Of a DNA stretch of 64,000 bases, positions 13,844-40,249 are shown one piece after another. Positions within the stretch are counted from its first letter, which is position 1, and each line of letters starts with the position of its first letter. Source of the stretch: Apostichopus japonicus (Eukaryota > Echinodermata > Holothuroidea > Aspidochirotida > Stichopodidae); NCBI RefSeq assembly GCF_037975245.1, contig NC_092581.1:2862001-2926000 (forward strand), read 5' to 3'. A program made the translations under genes and the position numbers. The notes beneath the pieces are model-generated. The model ran no database searches, was not told where the DNA came from, and was given only the letters and a program-made list of their open reading frames with translations.

Positions 13844-16405
13844 GGGGATGTTTATCAACATAAGAAGTCGTTAACTACTAGCTGAGGGCTAAGAGGCATC
13901 CTTTTCCTTATATGGAGATTCTTCAAGACTTTAGTAATTTAGGTTTCTTTGCACTTGAAAAACAAAAGGGAAGAAAAAGGGAGTCAGTTTTGTCGAATGC
14001 AAACAGTGTACTCGTATCTGACATTCGATACAGTATAGCGCAGTGAAATACTTGAAATACTCTCAGCAGGTGAGGCTTCGGTAATTAAAAGTAAAACAGT
14101 GGCACTCGGTTGAAATTAATTATCTTTTTCTTGATTTCACATACTGTCTGTTGGATGACAGAGACGTTTATAAACCCAACCCTCTTGTTTCAAACTTGCT
14201 AAATACTACACAGCGGCCTCTGAGATGATATTCTCTGTGCGGTAGAGAAGTTTCTGGAAAAGGTCTCTGTGATATATAATATACCACTACAGAGAGGTAC
14301 CCCTTTGGTGTAACTCCATTTTTGAGAGATAGGAACAAATGGATTGTCGTACTGACTGTAAATGTTTCTGTGTATGTAAAACAATAGTGAGTCAGATCTT
14401 GAGATGAACAAGTTATTATTCACCATATTTCACCAGGATTTCCTTAAAAATTAGCTCTTCATCTTCATGTTGTTTACTTTTTGGAGTTGGATAAATGCGA
14501 AAATTAATCTGTCGTATTAAAGTAACATTTGTCGGATGGAACGATCTTGTTGATCTGCTGTGTTAATAAATCTCTTTTAGTTGAATTTCTAATTTCCTAT
14601 TAAAACAGAAGTTCACAGGTTTGCCTAAAATGTCAAGAACATACATATGTTGCTAACTTCAAGCCATTTTCATTATTTCTACCTGTGCCTCTTCTTTTTT
14701 TTTAGAATTTTTTTTTATTTTTTATGTTTGTCTGTCAAATTTTGTGAATCATGTCCATCTCTAAAAGTAGGTCACTCTTTTTCGTCGACTCGACGAAGCT
14801 TGCGGTATCACCTGCCGAAATTATCAACTCCGCGAGTTAACTCACACTATAAACTTCAAAGGTACGGCAGTCCCCCTTTCGACTAATTGCAGTTAAATGA
14901 AGCGTCTCCTCTTTATATCCCGAGTCCATCTCCCGTCGCTCTCCCTCTCATCATCATCTTCATCATCGTAGTCGTCGTTGTCATCATCAGAACCGCGGAT
15001 TCCGTCATGAGAGTGATCAAGATCGCCGAGCATGAAAATTGACATCGTTGCAATCGAGATTACCTGGAACGTATATCAAACTTTTCTCTCATGTTTTCAC
15101 TCTCCACCTCTTGCTTGGACATTTCAGTCGGGTGACATTGTGTTAGATGAATATCAACCTTTCTCTCTCTTCTTCTCTCTCTCCCTATCTCTCTCCTGAT
15201 TGGACGGTTCAGTCAGGTGACATCGTGTTAGACGTGCAATTTGTGGCTCCGGACTCGGACAGCGATGACGAAGACGATGCCGATGATGAGGAGGATTCAT
15301 TACCAGAGGCGTCTCCCAGGTAACCAGATGTGGGAGCAGATTTTAACTGCTCTTTTTTTTACGACGTAATAGTGTCGTTTCAATTTTAGAAGGTGTCACA
15401 GCAACGATCGTGACATTTTTAGTACCGCTGTAGTCTGCATTCATTATTAAATCAGTCGAGATTTGTGACAGTAACAGCGTAAATTGTATTTGAAGATCAT
15501 TGTTAATATTTGATGGGTAATCTGCTAGGTATCTGTACAAGATTGTATTTATATCTTATCTTTTATGAGAAGGGTAGACTTGCAAAAGTAAAGAACAGGT
15601 AACAAGGTGTCCATAAAGCAACTTGTTTATATATTTCTGTTATTTATGAAAGTTACACACATTTTGAAAAAATATGTTCCAAATGTCAAAACATACCTCC
15701 ATTTGTATATTGTAAGTCAGGTATTCTGAAGTTGGAAGGGGGGGGGGTGTGGGGGGAGGGACCTGTCATGAAGATGGAATGGAAGAACAAGCATAGCCAT
15801 GCTGTACATTAGGTTAAGTGAAAATTCATGTAGTTAAAAAGAAACAATTTTAGGGTCGATCCAAGGTCAAGACGAGAGAAGTCTACTAGAGAGACAAAGA
15901 TGTGCAATGCATTCAAGTAGTACTTTAACTCTTTAAATTATCCCATATTTCTCGCAGGCAATCCAATTCAATCAATGGTCATCCACCACTACCCAATCAA
16001 GCCCCACCGTTGCAGAACCAAACAGCCCACGATTCCAACAAACCTAATTCCCAAAGAGTAAATTCAGTCCGAGATTCCCCGTCGTCCGCGACGGCGTGTA
16101 GCAACAACCACCACCAGTCCCCGGCTCCGATGTCCAAAAGCGGTAAAGTGAGGGCGTCCAGTTCAACCCAGACTCCGCCAGAGATGGCAGCAGACCTGCC
16201 CGAATTCCAGCCGCTCACGCCGCTCACTACCAGGCCTTCCAGTAAAAGTTACGCTGAAAGCACTCCCATCGTCGGCAAAGACCCGGACACCATGTCGACG
16301 TCTAGTAAGGACAATCTACTGCAGGTGGGATCGGTCAGTTTCGATGCCGTTCAATCGACCCAAGAGGGAATGGACAATGTTCTCTTCGTCGGCGAAAACG
16401 ACTGA
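3013..16405 (+). CDS. GOPC: GOPC (PIST/CAL) Golgi PDZ protein, last three coding exons (5' part outside window)
   Basis: The known family role is a Golgi-associated coiled-coil and PDZ adaptor that binds C-terminal PDZ ligands of membrane cargo and controls their trafficking or lysosomal routing. Three exons join in frame: 3013-3177, 15213-15319 and 15958-16405. The first carries the PDZ core ([12 protein letters not shown], then [10 protein letters not shown], then ILSQQ), nearly identical to my recollection of vertebrate GOPC. The second continues with [12 protein letters not shown], matching the acidic stretch after the PDZ domain. The third is a 148-residue low-complexity Ser/Pro/Gln-rich tail ending in VGEND and stop; it is longer than and unlike the vertebrate tail. 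The coiled coil and the GLGISIT half of the PDZ domain must lie upstream of the window. The intron between exons 1 and 2 is about 12 kb. The identification rests on the PDZ and acidic segments. Confidence 0.92.
3178..10538. other. GOPC intron, first part: AT-rich, no gene seen
   Basis: The stretch is AT-rich intron with homopolymer tracts: a C-run at 6699-6711, G/C-rich runs near 4937-4955 and 6142-6160, and (AATA)n near 6980-7022. Around 8024-8365 an AT-rich block starts with GTGTCAATTCATGG and ends with CATGTCATAATTGACAC. This could be an old TIR element, but no clean target duplication is visible. No exon is supported. Confidence 0.55.
10539..13609 (+). repeat. Tandemly organised 3 kb repeat rich in AGGTCA half-sites
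   Basis: The block begins with the inverted repeat GGTTCCTTGCT...AGCAAAAGGAACC followed by (GT)n. It ends with CCCCAAGCAAGGAACCACAG, so its ends carry related inverted GCAAGGAACC motifs. Inside, a unit of roughly 400 bp recurs five to six times. Landmark AGGTCACCAAAGGTCA occurs at about 10891, 11845, 12245, 12644 and 13034, with a variant near 11550; the earlier units are shortened or rearranged. Each fuller unit also carries the opposite-strand series TGACCC-T-TGACCT-CAATT-TGACCT-CTGG-TGACCT (for example 11964-11997). No protein-coding content is supported. It lies in the GOPC intron and may be a non-autonomous mobile element whose interior expanded in tandem. Confidence 0.75.
13610..15063. 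other. GOPC intron, last part: no gene seen
   Basis: A poly(T) run of about 32 bases lies at 13808-13840. The rest is unremarkable intron with CAT/TCATCATC-rich sequence near 14945-14990. No exon is supported. Confidence 0.5.
15064..15233 (+). repeat. 85-bp tandem duplication of a GOPC splice acceptor
   Basis: Two adjacent copies each run from ATATCAA, through a CT-rich tract and TTGGAC, to TTCAGTCxGGTGACATxGTG. The copies end near 15148 and 15233. Their acceptor AGs are at 15126-15127 and 15211-15212. Only the downstream acceptor gives a long open frame. The upstream one reads a few GOPC residues and then enters the duplicated pyrimidine tract and a stop near 15200. Confidence 0.8.
15213..15319 (+). 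CDS. GOPC: GOPC exon: end of PDZ domain and acidic linker
   Basis: Acceptor ggttcAG, donor GTAACC. It starts in phase 0 and ends after two bases of a codon (AG|G). It encodes [13 protein letters not shown], the last PDZ strand, followed by an Asp/Glu/Ser-rich stretch of about 20 residues. The alternative upstream acceptor at 15128 is out of frame and leads to a stop. Confidence 0.9.
15320..15957. other. GOPC intron: nothing further seen
   Basis: This is a 638-bp intron with a G-run at 15738-15760. It shows no exon or recognisable repeat. Confidence 0.6.
15958..16405 (+). CDS. GOPC: GOPC last coding exon: Ser/Pro-rich C-terminal tail
   Basis: Acceptor tttctcgcAG completes the Arg codon split by the previous exon. 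The frame then stays open for 148 residues to TGA at 16403-16405. The tail is rich in Ser, Pro, Asn, Gln and Thr and looks disordered. It contains several Ser/Thr-Pro sites (PLTPLTT, STPIVG) and ends in VGEND. It shows little similarity to the vertebrate tail, so its extent rests on the open frame and acceptor. Confidence 0.85.
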
Positions 16406-19400
16406 CCGTGTGACCGTGGTCAATCTCGGAGAGAGAGTATTGTCGTGACCTGAAATGGGTGGAGGGGGGGGGGGGGGAATGGATGTTAAGTTGTTGTATA
16501 AATTGAGAGAGATATAAAAAAATTCAAATTAGGTTTTTTAATTTTGGTTATAAGAAGCAATTTCTTTATTAGCGATAATATGGTTTGGCTTTCAATTGTG
16601 AAAGAACAAAAAAATGTTTGGTGAGAAATGATTTTTGAAAATTATAAAATGACAAACAATTATTTGTGGTTGCTTTCTCTCAACCCTTGAAATCTGGCAG
16701 TCTCGGGGTCCATATAAACTTTGTCGACGGTGGACAAGATTGGCTCATATCAGGTCTGAATATTGGCCGATGCTGATAAATTGCGGTGTATACACCTAGT
16801 ACAACTGACAGGTTTTAAGCTTAGAATAGATTTTAACACTGTTAATGGTCGGAATTGTTTGGCCTCCGTTAAATCAAACCACACACACAAACTGTATAAA
16901 GGGAGTGTTTTCAAATAACTGTTACAAGCAACAGTGACTCTGGTTATAAAATCACCAGTATTGGACTCCTTGCTTTAACATGCTGTGAAAAGAATTGCTT
17001 AAATTTTTGCAAACACTCTCTACCTTCAGGGTTCTGACCGGCAAATTATTCCCAAGTTCCTCCAATACTTTGTAACACATAGAGAGAAGATACTATAAGG
17101 ATGCACTTAAAAAAGCTTACTAAAAGTTTAAAAATGAGTGACCATTTAAAGAGGAGGCAGAAGGGAATAGGCCAAGAGGGGGGGGGGGGGGCAAGAGGGG
17201 GTAATACTGAGGACCTTCAGCAAAGGTCTTTTCTGTTGATTACAGGGGAAAGTAGTTTGCAAAACTTGCCCAAAATTTGTACAATGTCAGACAAATATGA
17301 TCGCTACTTCGCATTTGTGTCACTATTGCAACTTTGGTTTGTTTCAGTTTTAATATCTGTTCAATTACCAACAAAAAAACTATCCAGTAAAAAGAAGTTG
17401 TCTTCAATCCATTTTCGTTTTCTGCCTGAAATTGATTGAGCTCGCTAAAAGTTGTTCTCGTATTGACATTTGAGACTTGTATGTCCCTCGATGTGCAGTG
17501 TCCACAAGTTCTCCGATAACCTTCTGTAACGACGGCTGCCATTCTGGTTCACTGCCCTCCTTGTTCAACTTACCCAGCTCAAAGGTGGTCCATCACTTTG
17601 GTATAATAACCAAGGAATAAGAGTCTGTCACCTTGTGAAGGAGGACTGGGCTGTGTGTGATGAAATCTATTAATTCAACTGGATAAGTTCTGCTTGAGTC
17701 TTCAGCACTTCAAAAAAAATTGCAAAAATATGTTGACCATTTTTAACAATCCTGAAACTGTTTTTTTTTTAACTTTCAGTAGATGTAAATGGATCTTGAT
17801 TAAGTACAGTTACCCGTTCCAGGAAGTAATGTTAAAGTGAACTATGTATGAAAGATTGTAGGGAAAACCCAATTATTAAAGCAAATATGAATTTAATTTT
17901 TTTATTAAATTTACCATAACTAATTTTCTTGATCATAGACCAAAACCCTTCCCCATCAATACATTTTAAGACACCAGACACTGTTAGTTCAAAGTTATAG
18001 CAGTGCGTTGGAGAGTTTTATTAAAGAAAAATGGTCAATGGTCTGTTGAAGAACTGGTTCCATTGCAAAGAGAAAAGGAAATTTAATTTCGTTTAAAAAA
18101 AGTGTTTTTGTTAAAAAGATCAACAAAATAGTTCCCATGTATCATCAAGACTAATATAAATTTTAAATTTGGAGAGTTCAATGGGAATTTTTGATGTTTT
18201 AGGACATAAATGAACTACTAAATAATATGTGTGATATTCCATGCCAGTTTGTAGTGATAGTTCTTGTGGATAATTCAGGTAAAACTGTTTCCGACAACAG
18301 AGATAACCTCTCTGATCTCCCAATGGATTGCTCCTCGTAGAGACAACTTCATTTAGAAGAAGGGAAAAAATCATTTATTTATTTGTCGTCCCCCTGTTTC
18401 TTCGTTGGAAGCCGTAAACAAAAAGGAAAAAAAACAGGATTTTGCAAAACTGTTCTGAGGAAGGGTAACTTGCCATTTTCACTGCCAAAGAAAAATATAT
18501 AATTATCATCCTGATTTTAGTAGAAATTACTGATTAGGTTAAAGTGGCAAATTATTTTTAAAACTTTCTTTTAGATGCTTTTATCTGTTAGTCTACACGT
18601 TAGTACTGCATAAAATTTTAACATCCTTTTTTGTTGGGGGGGGGGGGTGGTGCTTAACATTCCCCCAAAATTATCTGCAAAAATCTCTTAGAGGAAATGG
18701 AGGATAAATTTCAGGTTCATTCCTTTTCATTTTGATAAAGCTGAATTTTTCTCTTCAAATGTCCTCTCTACTAGTGTACCAGGATTTGTGAAATGAAAAT
18801 GGAGGTGATTATGGTTTTTGTGAGTTTGTGTTTAGCCTCTGTGGCATCTGACTAGAAGAAGCACTTGGAGTTTTGGTCCCAAATGTTTGGCATTTTCAGC
18901 AAAAAAGTATTGCACAACATAAGGTTGCAATTGACTATGCTAAATATCATTTTCACTCCCCCCCCCCCCTCCCCTCACAAAAAGATTGTAAGTCATTCCA
19001 TTTTAACTGAAGGGGTTACATTCTGTTTCATATTTAGCATTACTCTACTTACAGAAATATAAGAGCAGTCTTGCAAAATATGTTGTTTGTTGGCTTGAGT
19101 GGTAACTTGCCTAGTCTTGCTAACTTTTTGCATTATTACATTAAAATGGATCTTAGGATGGATTATGCAAGATCAACTTTCAGGGGAAAAATTTTTTTAT
19201 TACCGATAACCACAAAGTGATTCGTACAGATCAAACAAATGGAAAAGTTGAGATCATGGTATGGAATGGCTAAGAGCACATCGATAGCTGGAATTTCCTT
19301 ACAGTAGGTAAAGTTGTCTGCTCTTTCAAAATGCATTTTTTTTTGGAGTAAAACCATCATAATATCAGACATTTTAAAACACTGATAGCTGTCATTTTTG

Positions 19401-22079
19401 CCATAGATAAGAAAATATAAATTTATTGAAATAAGTCAAAATGAAAATAAAGGGAATTACAACTCAACAGTATGTTATTTGTTACTTATGCTGATAGATA
19501 TTATATTTTAAAAATAGTCCTCTAAAGACTCCTACCATGATGTGAGTTTTCCTGAGATATGGTAGCAGTCGGTCAAACTTGAAATTTATTTAATATTTCA
19601 GTAACGTTATGTTCCGCTTTGTTGGGCTTTAATAATATGAAGAGGAAGTGATATTCTTTTTTGTAATAGTTTGAGGCTCAGTAATACGAAAACGAGCAAC
19701 CTGGACTTTGGTCAAGGACGGCCCGAGTTGTTTGTCTGACAAGATTGATGTATACTGGGAGTTATGACTGAATGTTGGGCTGTTTATTAAACTGAGTATC
19801 CCTCAGACAAACCGTTATGGTCGGTTTGATTGTCAACAACAAGAAGTGCATGCCCCCGTCGACCACCAGAAAATGATGAAAATAAATCGACAGAGGGGTT
19901 GGTTGATGAATGGGAGCAGGAGGGAGGTTGGGGGGGAGGTGGGGGCGGGTTCATTTTCCTGCCAATTGTATACGTCAAGGTGTGATGGAAGTAAAAGATT
20001 GGTATTGTTTAAACAAGTGTACAAACATTCCATTAACTGTAGTTGTCGTGACGGAGTTCTGTTTGGCCTTTTCCTCGTTATTGTAAATTCTGTGAGCAAA
20101 CCGGTTTAGTCCATAGAAACACACCAGAGAGTGATGTCATTGGTTAAAAGGAGCAATATGAGTTTACTGGTGGCGCTGTGCGTTTATTTATCTATTTATA
20201 TTTTATTTTTTAAACTGGCCAATGACCATTATTAAAGAAGTAGTACACATTAAGAATAATGAAATAAATATAATTAAACATACTGTCATGCATTAATTAT
20301 CATTTTCGTTTTTTTTTTTAATTGTTAATTAAACTGTTGGTTTCAAACCACACAGTGTGAATATTTCTCTGTGGAGTTTGTACATGTTCTCCTGTATTTG
20401 TTATAAATAAAGCGATACTGACTTGAGAATTTGTGGTAAAAGTATAAACTCAGTTACAGGTACACTGTCAGAAATGGACTCGAGATTAAATTAAAATGTC
20501 AGTGTTGCCAGAAGCAATATTGTGCCATTTTTAGGTTTACACTAATTAAACACCGTAAGGAGCTATGGCCATGTGGTTCCCAGTGCTGGATTATCTAATA
20601 GACATGTTTCAAGTGTCCCAACAGGGGAGGGGGGGGGGGTTCGAAGATCAGTGCACCTCTGGGAACACTTCTAGGCAAGTCATGCTAACTCTCTATTATA
20701 GGGTTGTGCCAAAACCTTTGCGTGATAGGGGTAAGGGGGGGGGGGAGGATACGTGGTGCACTCTGCTCGAGAGGGTATTAATCTTCCACTGTCGGGCGGT
20801 GATTCTGAAGCTCTAACATTAAACCATGTTTTAATGCGGTTTTTACGCAAATGTCACAATATGGCCGCGAGGAGAACTCGTTGTTGGGACTAGTATTTAC
20901 CCAATATAATAATTCTATAGATGAAACAGTATGTAATAATTTATCACTGCGCTCAATTGTGTATAGCGCCATCTCTTTGGGTGTCTTAGTTTTGTACTTT
21001 GTCAGTCAAACGACATGTGCTTCAATCTCTGGTGTATTTCTATGGGTTCGGTTTTCATAGGTGGTCTTGCTCTTCCTCTGGTTATCAGCTATTTGGCTAC
21101 TACTACTTCTGACTTGTAATTAATAACTGACTCATTAATGACGTTGTGCATGCTTCCTATACTTTGTATCGAGAAACAGAGGAAATCTTAAAAGGAACCA
21201 AGATTAAGTAAATAAACATCTCTCAGTAGACAAAGGAGACGAGATGATAACGATCATATCTGTCTCTTCTTTTGTTTTATATTTGTCATTCATACATTTG
21301 AACAAGTCCGCACACACTAGAAACCAGGGACGTAGCCGGGTGGGGGGGGGCGACTGCTCCCCCCGTTCAGTGTCAAAAAAATTGTTAAAAACTTGTTTTG
21401 TTTGCATGGTATTTTGTCAGTGCTCATTTGATCTTGAATACTGTCAGCTCCGTTAACTCGATTATAATCGTAGTAACCTTCAGGCCTACTGATTCAGCTA
21501 CTTAGTTTGGCAGATGCGATTAGCTAAATTTAGCCTAATGCCTTTTCCAGTTGGCCACTGCGTAATAAAATACGTATAGCCTATCTAACCGCACTCGATG
21601 GAGTGTCACGAACCGCATGCACAAGGCGACGTCGACAACGTGCGTTCTCATCCTTTCTATGATTCGTCATAAGTTGTTGCACGAACAGCATGTTATTATG
21701 AAGCTAAGCTAGCAATCGTACGTGATACGCACTTTCTATAAATAATTATTACACTGCGATAACGATATTTGTTTTTAGGCCACTGCACATCTGGCTGTCT
21801 TACAAAATATGAAAGTTTATATTGTCCATCAGTTAAGTACGTCAATGTATTTAAGTTCAGACATTGGACAATAAACAAGAATCATTCTACTGGAAAAAAT
21901 TGTAAAAGAGCACTAAGTTTGTCTTTCTGATATATTACGTAAAAGAACATGTAAAAGAATTCAAACAGGAAACATTATCTGCTGATAATATGATATCATA
22001 TGATAATGATGAAACTGGCAAATCATTGCACCAGATCGCATCTAAGGACCTTCAATTGTTCCAAACCTTTTCAAAGGTG
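16406..22079. other. Intergenic region between GOPC and the D-cysteine desulfhydrase-like gene
   Basis: The first part is presumably the GOPC 3' UTR; I did not locate a convincing poly(A) signal. The rest has no supported exon. G-runs of nine or more bases recur (16467, 17180, 18637, 20628, 20735, 21342) and a C-run lies at 18959. At 21329 the sequence CAGGGACGTAGCC followed by a G-run resembles one end of the hAT-like elements listed below. No matching second end is seen, so it is probably a truncated copy. Confidence 0.55.
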
Positions 22080-22294
22080 AGGTTGATACCATGCGAGGTT
22101 GATCCGATGTGAGGTTGATCCCATGGAAGATTGGTTTCAATTGAGATTGATCCCATAGAAGATTAGTCCCATGAACCAATGGAAGTTTGATCGCATGTGA
22201 TATAAATGCCATGAAAAATTAATCTCATGTGATATTAATCCCCTGGCAGATTAATCCCATGGAAGACTGATCCCATGTGAAATAAATCCCGTGG
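22080..22294. repeat. Degenerate minisatellite based on GATCCCATG(GAAGATT)
   Basis: A run of imperfect 14-28 bp units alternates GTTGATCCCATGGAAGATT and ATTAATCTCATGTGATA. It immediately precedes a hAT-like insertion. No coding function is visible. Confidence 0.7.
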
Positions 22295-22460
22295 ATGCCA
22301 CAGAGTGGTAAAATTCCATAAAAAAAAAGGTTAAAAACATCCTCCCACCTAGACGCAATATTTGAATCCGTTCAAGTTTCTTTTCTTTCCTTCTACAGGC
22401 CTTCCTAACATTTCCTGGCAAACTTTGGCAAGCAAGTTCTTCATAACGGTCACCTAGAAT

Positions 22461-23683
22461 CATGGGCGGCGATCCGTACTTCTGAGTGGGGGGGGGGGGG
22501 ATATGACCTTGTTGACTATCTAAGCGTAGCGCCACCATGAGTTGGCGCGAAGCGTACAAGAAAATTTTGGGATTTACAAACCTTCTAGATGGCCGGAAAC
22601 GGCACTTGCCGAGGTTTCCATGCGGCATGTACCCAACTTTAAAATAGGGATATCATGTCCGAAATATCTCATAATCAGGATCCAAAAGACTTTTTTTTTA
22701 ATTTCGGGTGTTATTTTGGGAAAATTGCCCCTGTCAATCTTGTTTCAGGCGCTACGTTAGAATGTTCGAGAGCTCTTTATATTATTCGATGAAGAAAATG
22801 GCCTTATGCAGGCTATTATAGGCCTATAAACATGCAATACACAATTACACATAGTTACATTCCTAGGTACCGATTGCTAGGGCATCCAGGTGAAACGTAC
22901 GTGTATTAACAGGGGCGTCGGAAGCTATTTGGGATTGGTACGGAAGATCAGAGTGTGGCCATCTACCATAATTGTCGGGGGGGGGACGTTTGGAAGGTCA
23001 AACTACGCTACGCGCCACCATTGGTTGGCGCGTAGCGTAATGGAGAAAATTTTGAAAAAATGCCTCCCAGATTGCAGGAAATGGCACTTCCCGAGCTTTT
23101 CTTATGTGCATTCTCCCTTGTCTGTTTTTGTACCCGATTAACTTATCTTCTGAAACACATTTTGAAGTATGTTTCATTTTGGTTCTTTATTTTTTGCCTT
23201 TTTTTTCTTCTTAGTTCTACTTTTTTTCTCCTTTTTTTTGCGCCGTGAATATTGGTCCGGCGAACCGCTCCGACGCCCCTAATTAAGCATTACCCTGGTA
23301 ACATGAGATTCTCAGCTGTTCGAGGGAACATGTACGTGTGTAGGCCTACTATAGGGCCTATATGAATACTATGAGGGTGCATATATGTACTATATCAATA
23401 CCGTGGGCGCAATAATACATTTTGTTGTTATAGGGCCAATGAAGCCTACAGTCAACTATTCTTGCTTTATAAAGACGGTTTATTTGAAAAGATCGCACTG
23501 CGTTTATGGTAGGCGAGAAATGAAGCTAAAAAAGAGCCGTACATTCACGATGATGCATAAATGAAGGCATGAAAATATTCTTATTCCTGGCATTTGGTGG
23601 GGGGGATATGGTGTATTACATCCCCTCCACCCATTTTCATGGGGGGGATATATCCCCCCATCCCCCCAGGATCGCCGCCCATG
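22461..23683. mobile_element. Non-autonomous hAT-like element (TIR CATGGGCGGCGATCC)
   Basis: The termini CATGGGCGGCGATCC and GGATCGCCGCCCATG are perfect inverted repeats. They are flanked by the 8-bp direct repeat CCTAGAAT (22453-22460 and 23684-23691). Eight-bp duplications and CA...TG ends fit the hAT superfamily. Long G/C runs sit next to each terminus. Length is 1223 bp with no transposase reading frame. It contains a second TIR element at 22910-23280 and two copies of the shared ~100 bp hairpin module. Confidence 0.88.
22910..23280. mobile_element. Inner TIR element (CAGGGGCGTCGGA ... TCCGACGCCCCT)
   Basis: The near-perfect inverted ends CAGGGGCGTCGGA and TCCGACGCCCCT bound about 370 bp inside the larger element. 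Only a degraded ATTAA-type flanking repeat remains, so the insertion is old. It carries one copy of the hairpin module (23001-23096). A diverged second copy of the same family is at 29873-30246. Confidence 0.7.
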
Positions 23684-23691
23684 CCTAGAAT

Positions 23692-25139
23692 GGAAACATA
23701 ATATAAATGCTCCACAATAAGACTGACACCTGATCAAAACATCTTATTTTCTTTATTGATCCATATGTCTTTAGCTTACAGTGACCATGTTAACGATTTA
23801 TGGAGAGCTTCACCGTTACTGCGCTGTAGCGGTCCCATTCATTGCACCCATGGTGTTGAAAACCAAGATTAGGTTTTACTATTGAAAACAATGGAGTCAT
23901 GTTCTTCCCACTCCTGCCCTCACGTTTGTTTGTGTTTTTGTCCTTTTTTATTTAGCATTTGACATGTAACTAATATACATATGGGCAATTGCCCGAAAAA
24001 AGGAAATAGTTTTTTACCCTATGTTTTTTCCCCTTCTTTGCATAGAACATTAGACCCACGGTTATCCACAGACAACAGTCATATCAAATTTCCTACATTA
24101 GAAGAGAGATTGATTTTTGACCAAATTTTAGCGAGCCAAACCAAACCCACGGTTATTTTAGGACCATAATCTCACCGTAGGCTGATAACGCATGGAGGTC
24201 TATATATAGATAAATGAAAGTGTTATATTTTTCTGTCATGCTTATATTCCCTGCTACCGGCCAAATGTATACTCAACGACCTCTAATGGTAGGCCTAATA
24301 TCAAATGATGGTATTATTATTTCTTCTTAGAATTCGTCAATCGGTTCCCTTCGGATAGCCGTCCGGGTAAACGTTTCATTCATCAAACCAAACACTGATC
24401 CTATATGTAATAGAGAAACGAGAAAGAGACAACCTTAATCTGTAGGTAACGATGGACATATTAATAAAATAGAAACAAAGGCGGCAAGGGTGTGTGCATG
24501 GGGGTGCCGGGGAGGGGGTGGGGTGTAGCAGGCTGGGGATTGATAATCTTTCCCTATTTCTTTTACCCATCCGCCCTGCCGAATGAGATGTGTTTCGAAA
24601 CACGTTACCCCAAATCTGACCTTCTTCAATATCTGGGGAGGGGGGAGGGGGTGATTGTGTCACCGCCTTCACATTCACATTCATGAAAAACGGTTTGGGA
24701 GACTTATCATCAAGTGTAGTATTTAATATGATGAAGGATAATAATTAAAAAGATGACTTGGACACAAAAATATTGTTCATGTATTAATAGAGTGTTATGA
24801 AACCACTGGCATCAGTACACGAACCCCCACCTCATTTTACTATACTTTATTTCATGGGGAAGGTCTGGGAGGGGAGGGGGGAAGCGACCGTGTTAACATA
24901 AAAATCTATGAAAGTGGATGGACAACTTGGTGGAGTTATAGGATATATGACGCAATACATAAACACTAAAAATTAGGTCAGCGCTAAGCTATACCGACGT
25001 CATCATCAAATTTTTAAAGGAACCTTTCACCTAATATATCACAAAAACACTAAGTTTTATCGTTGTTCTTACACAAAGTAGTAATTACAAAATTGATAAA
25101 TTTTTCAATAACAAATGAATAATGTTGACTTTCATGGAA
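23692..25139. other. Intergenic, downstream of the minus-strand enzyme gene
   Basis: No exon is supported. The minus-strand 3' UTR of the enzyme gene should occupy the right part. A minus-strand AATAAA lies at 24846-24851, about 290 bp past the stop codon, and is a possible poly(A) signal. G-rich runs are at 24510-24530 and 24640-24652. Confidence 0.5.
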
Positions 25140-38755
<13,616 letters not shown>

Positions 38756-40175
38756 GGGGAAGAAGAAAATACGGCTTATTTCGAATGTTACATATTCATG
38801 ATGTGGGCGTGGTCATGTAACACTATCAGTTGAAAGGTAATAAAGCGCTGTAAATAAGTAATTAAAGCGATGCATGTTTCTTAATTAATTATTTTTTATT
38901 GTGTCGTGTGACTCGTGTCGTGTAATTGACAAGGTTGTCTGTGGTTCTTGTCATTTGTCTGTTGTTGTCATTTGTGTGTAAATTAAAAAGACTGACCTAT
39001 ATAAGATGTAAAAAGCAAATTTCCGATATAAATATCAGAGAGAAATATTAAGGTTACAAAGCAATCTTTTCAATACTAGACCTAGCCAGCACCCACCGGC
39101 TAAGATCATGTGGGGAATGGTGATGCACACCCGACGATGATCACACAGTCACAGTCCCGATGCAAGGGGACTGGGGTTGAGAGCGAATCAGTCGTTCGGT
39201 AGTTTAGTTTTCGGGCCCAGGTTCTTTTCTGGGTGACTTTTCTTAAAAAGCACCTTCTGAGGAGCTAAACAGCAGGGATCGCGCTATTGTTAAGGGGAGA
39301 TTCTCCATAGCCGTGCAGTGGAGAGGTATAGTTTTGCAGTATGATGTTTTTCAAAAGTTTCCAAGCAAGAAAGTAACTCCGAAACGCATCTACATGTTTT
39401 ATTGAAGTTCATATTCTATTAAGACTCTCTGGTATAACCGCCAATTGATTTCTTCGAGGTTCGCAGTTCATATACTTCAACACGCATGCGTAATAAAATT
39501 CAGCACCAAGTTGTTATATTTTTGCAAATGCGAGTAAATGTCATATATTATAATTCTGCAGGTCACGGTTCGAGACACCCTCAAACCACGCTTCATGACG
39601 GAAGGAAACTGAACCATTCCGAACCCATCTCAATGGGAACAAGATATATATTTATACAGCTTATATTGTCAACATATACTAGTCCTTTAAAGAGTGGCCT
39701 GAACAGCGAAAGCCCCATAAATTGTCCCAACTTAAGTACTTGAAGTGCACTGCATGTATGTATATTGGTGCTATGTATTTAAGTCTATGCGCAGTGCTCT
39801 TTCCCCAGCTCCTATAAAGTGATCCATGGTCTAGCACTCTAGCTGGTGCTTGCTAAGAGCTATTAAACTGCTCTCGAAGTGCAAGATTTAGTACATTAAT
39901 TTTTACAGTGAACTCAGTAGTGAACATGGACAAAATCTCGCTGGTAGGCTTACATGTAGTCAAACATTTCCTGTCTTACTTACTTACTTACTTACACATG
40001 AAAGAACTAGACATTGATGTGGATCAATGTGGATGGATAAACCCGCTTTTTGCTGGCAAACGAATGAAAGTAAATGTATAACTTACTACTCGGGTGAGCT
40101 ATATACTAAGCCCTTGCCACCCGGTACCCCATCGTGCTATTCCGTCCACAATATCGTATCCAAATCTACGAGATC

Positions 40176-40178
40176 TTT

Positions 40179-40246
<68 letters not shown>

Positions 40247-40249
40247 AAA
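40176..40249. repeat. Perfect palindromic (AC)n(AT)n(GT)n array
   Basis: TTTACACACAC is followed by (AT)n and GTGTGTGTGTAAA. The whole block is a self-complementary palindrome of 74 bp that can extrude as a cruciform. Confidence 0.9.

Noticed and set aside
16010-16405. Independent 131-residue gene starting at ATG 16010
   Set aside because: The frame extends upstream to a good acceptor at 15957 and joins the GOPC exon in phase, so the Met is internal.
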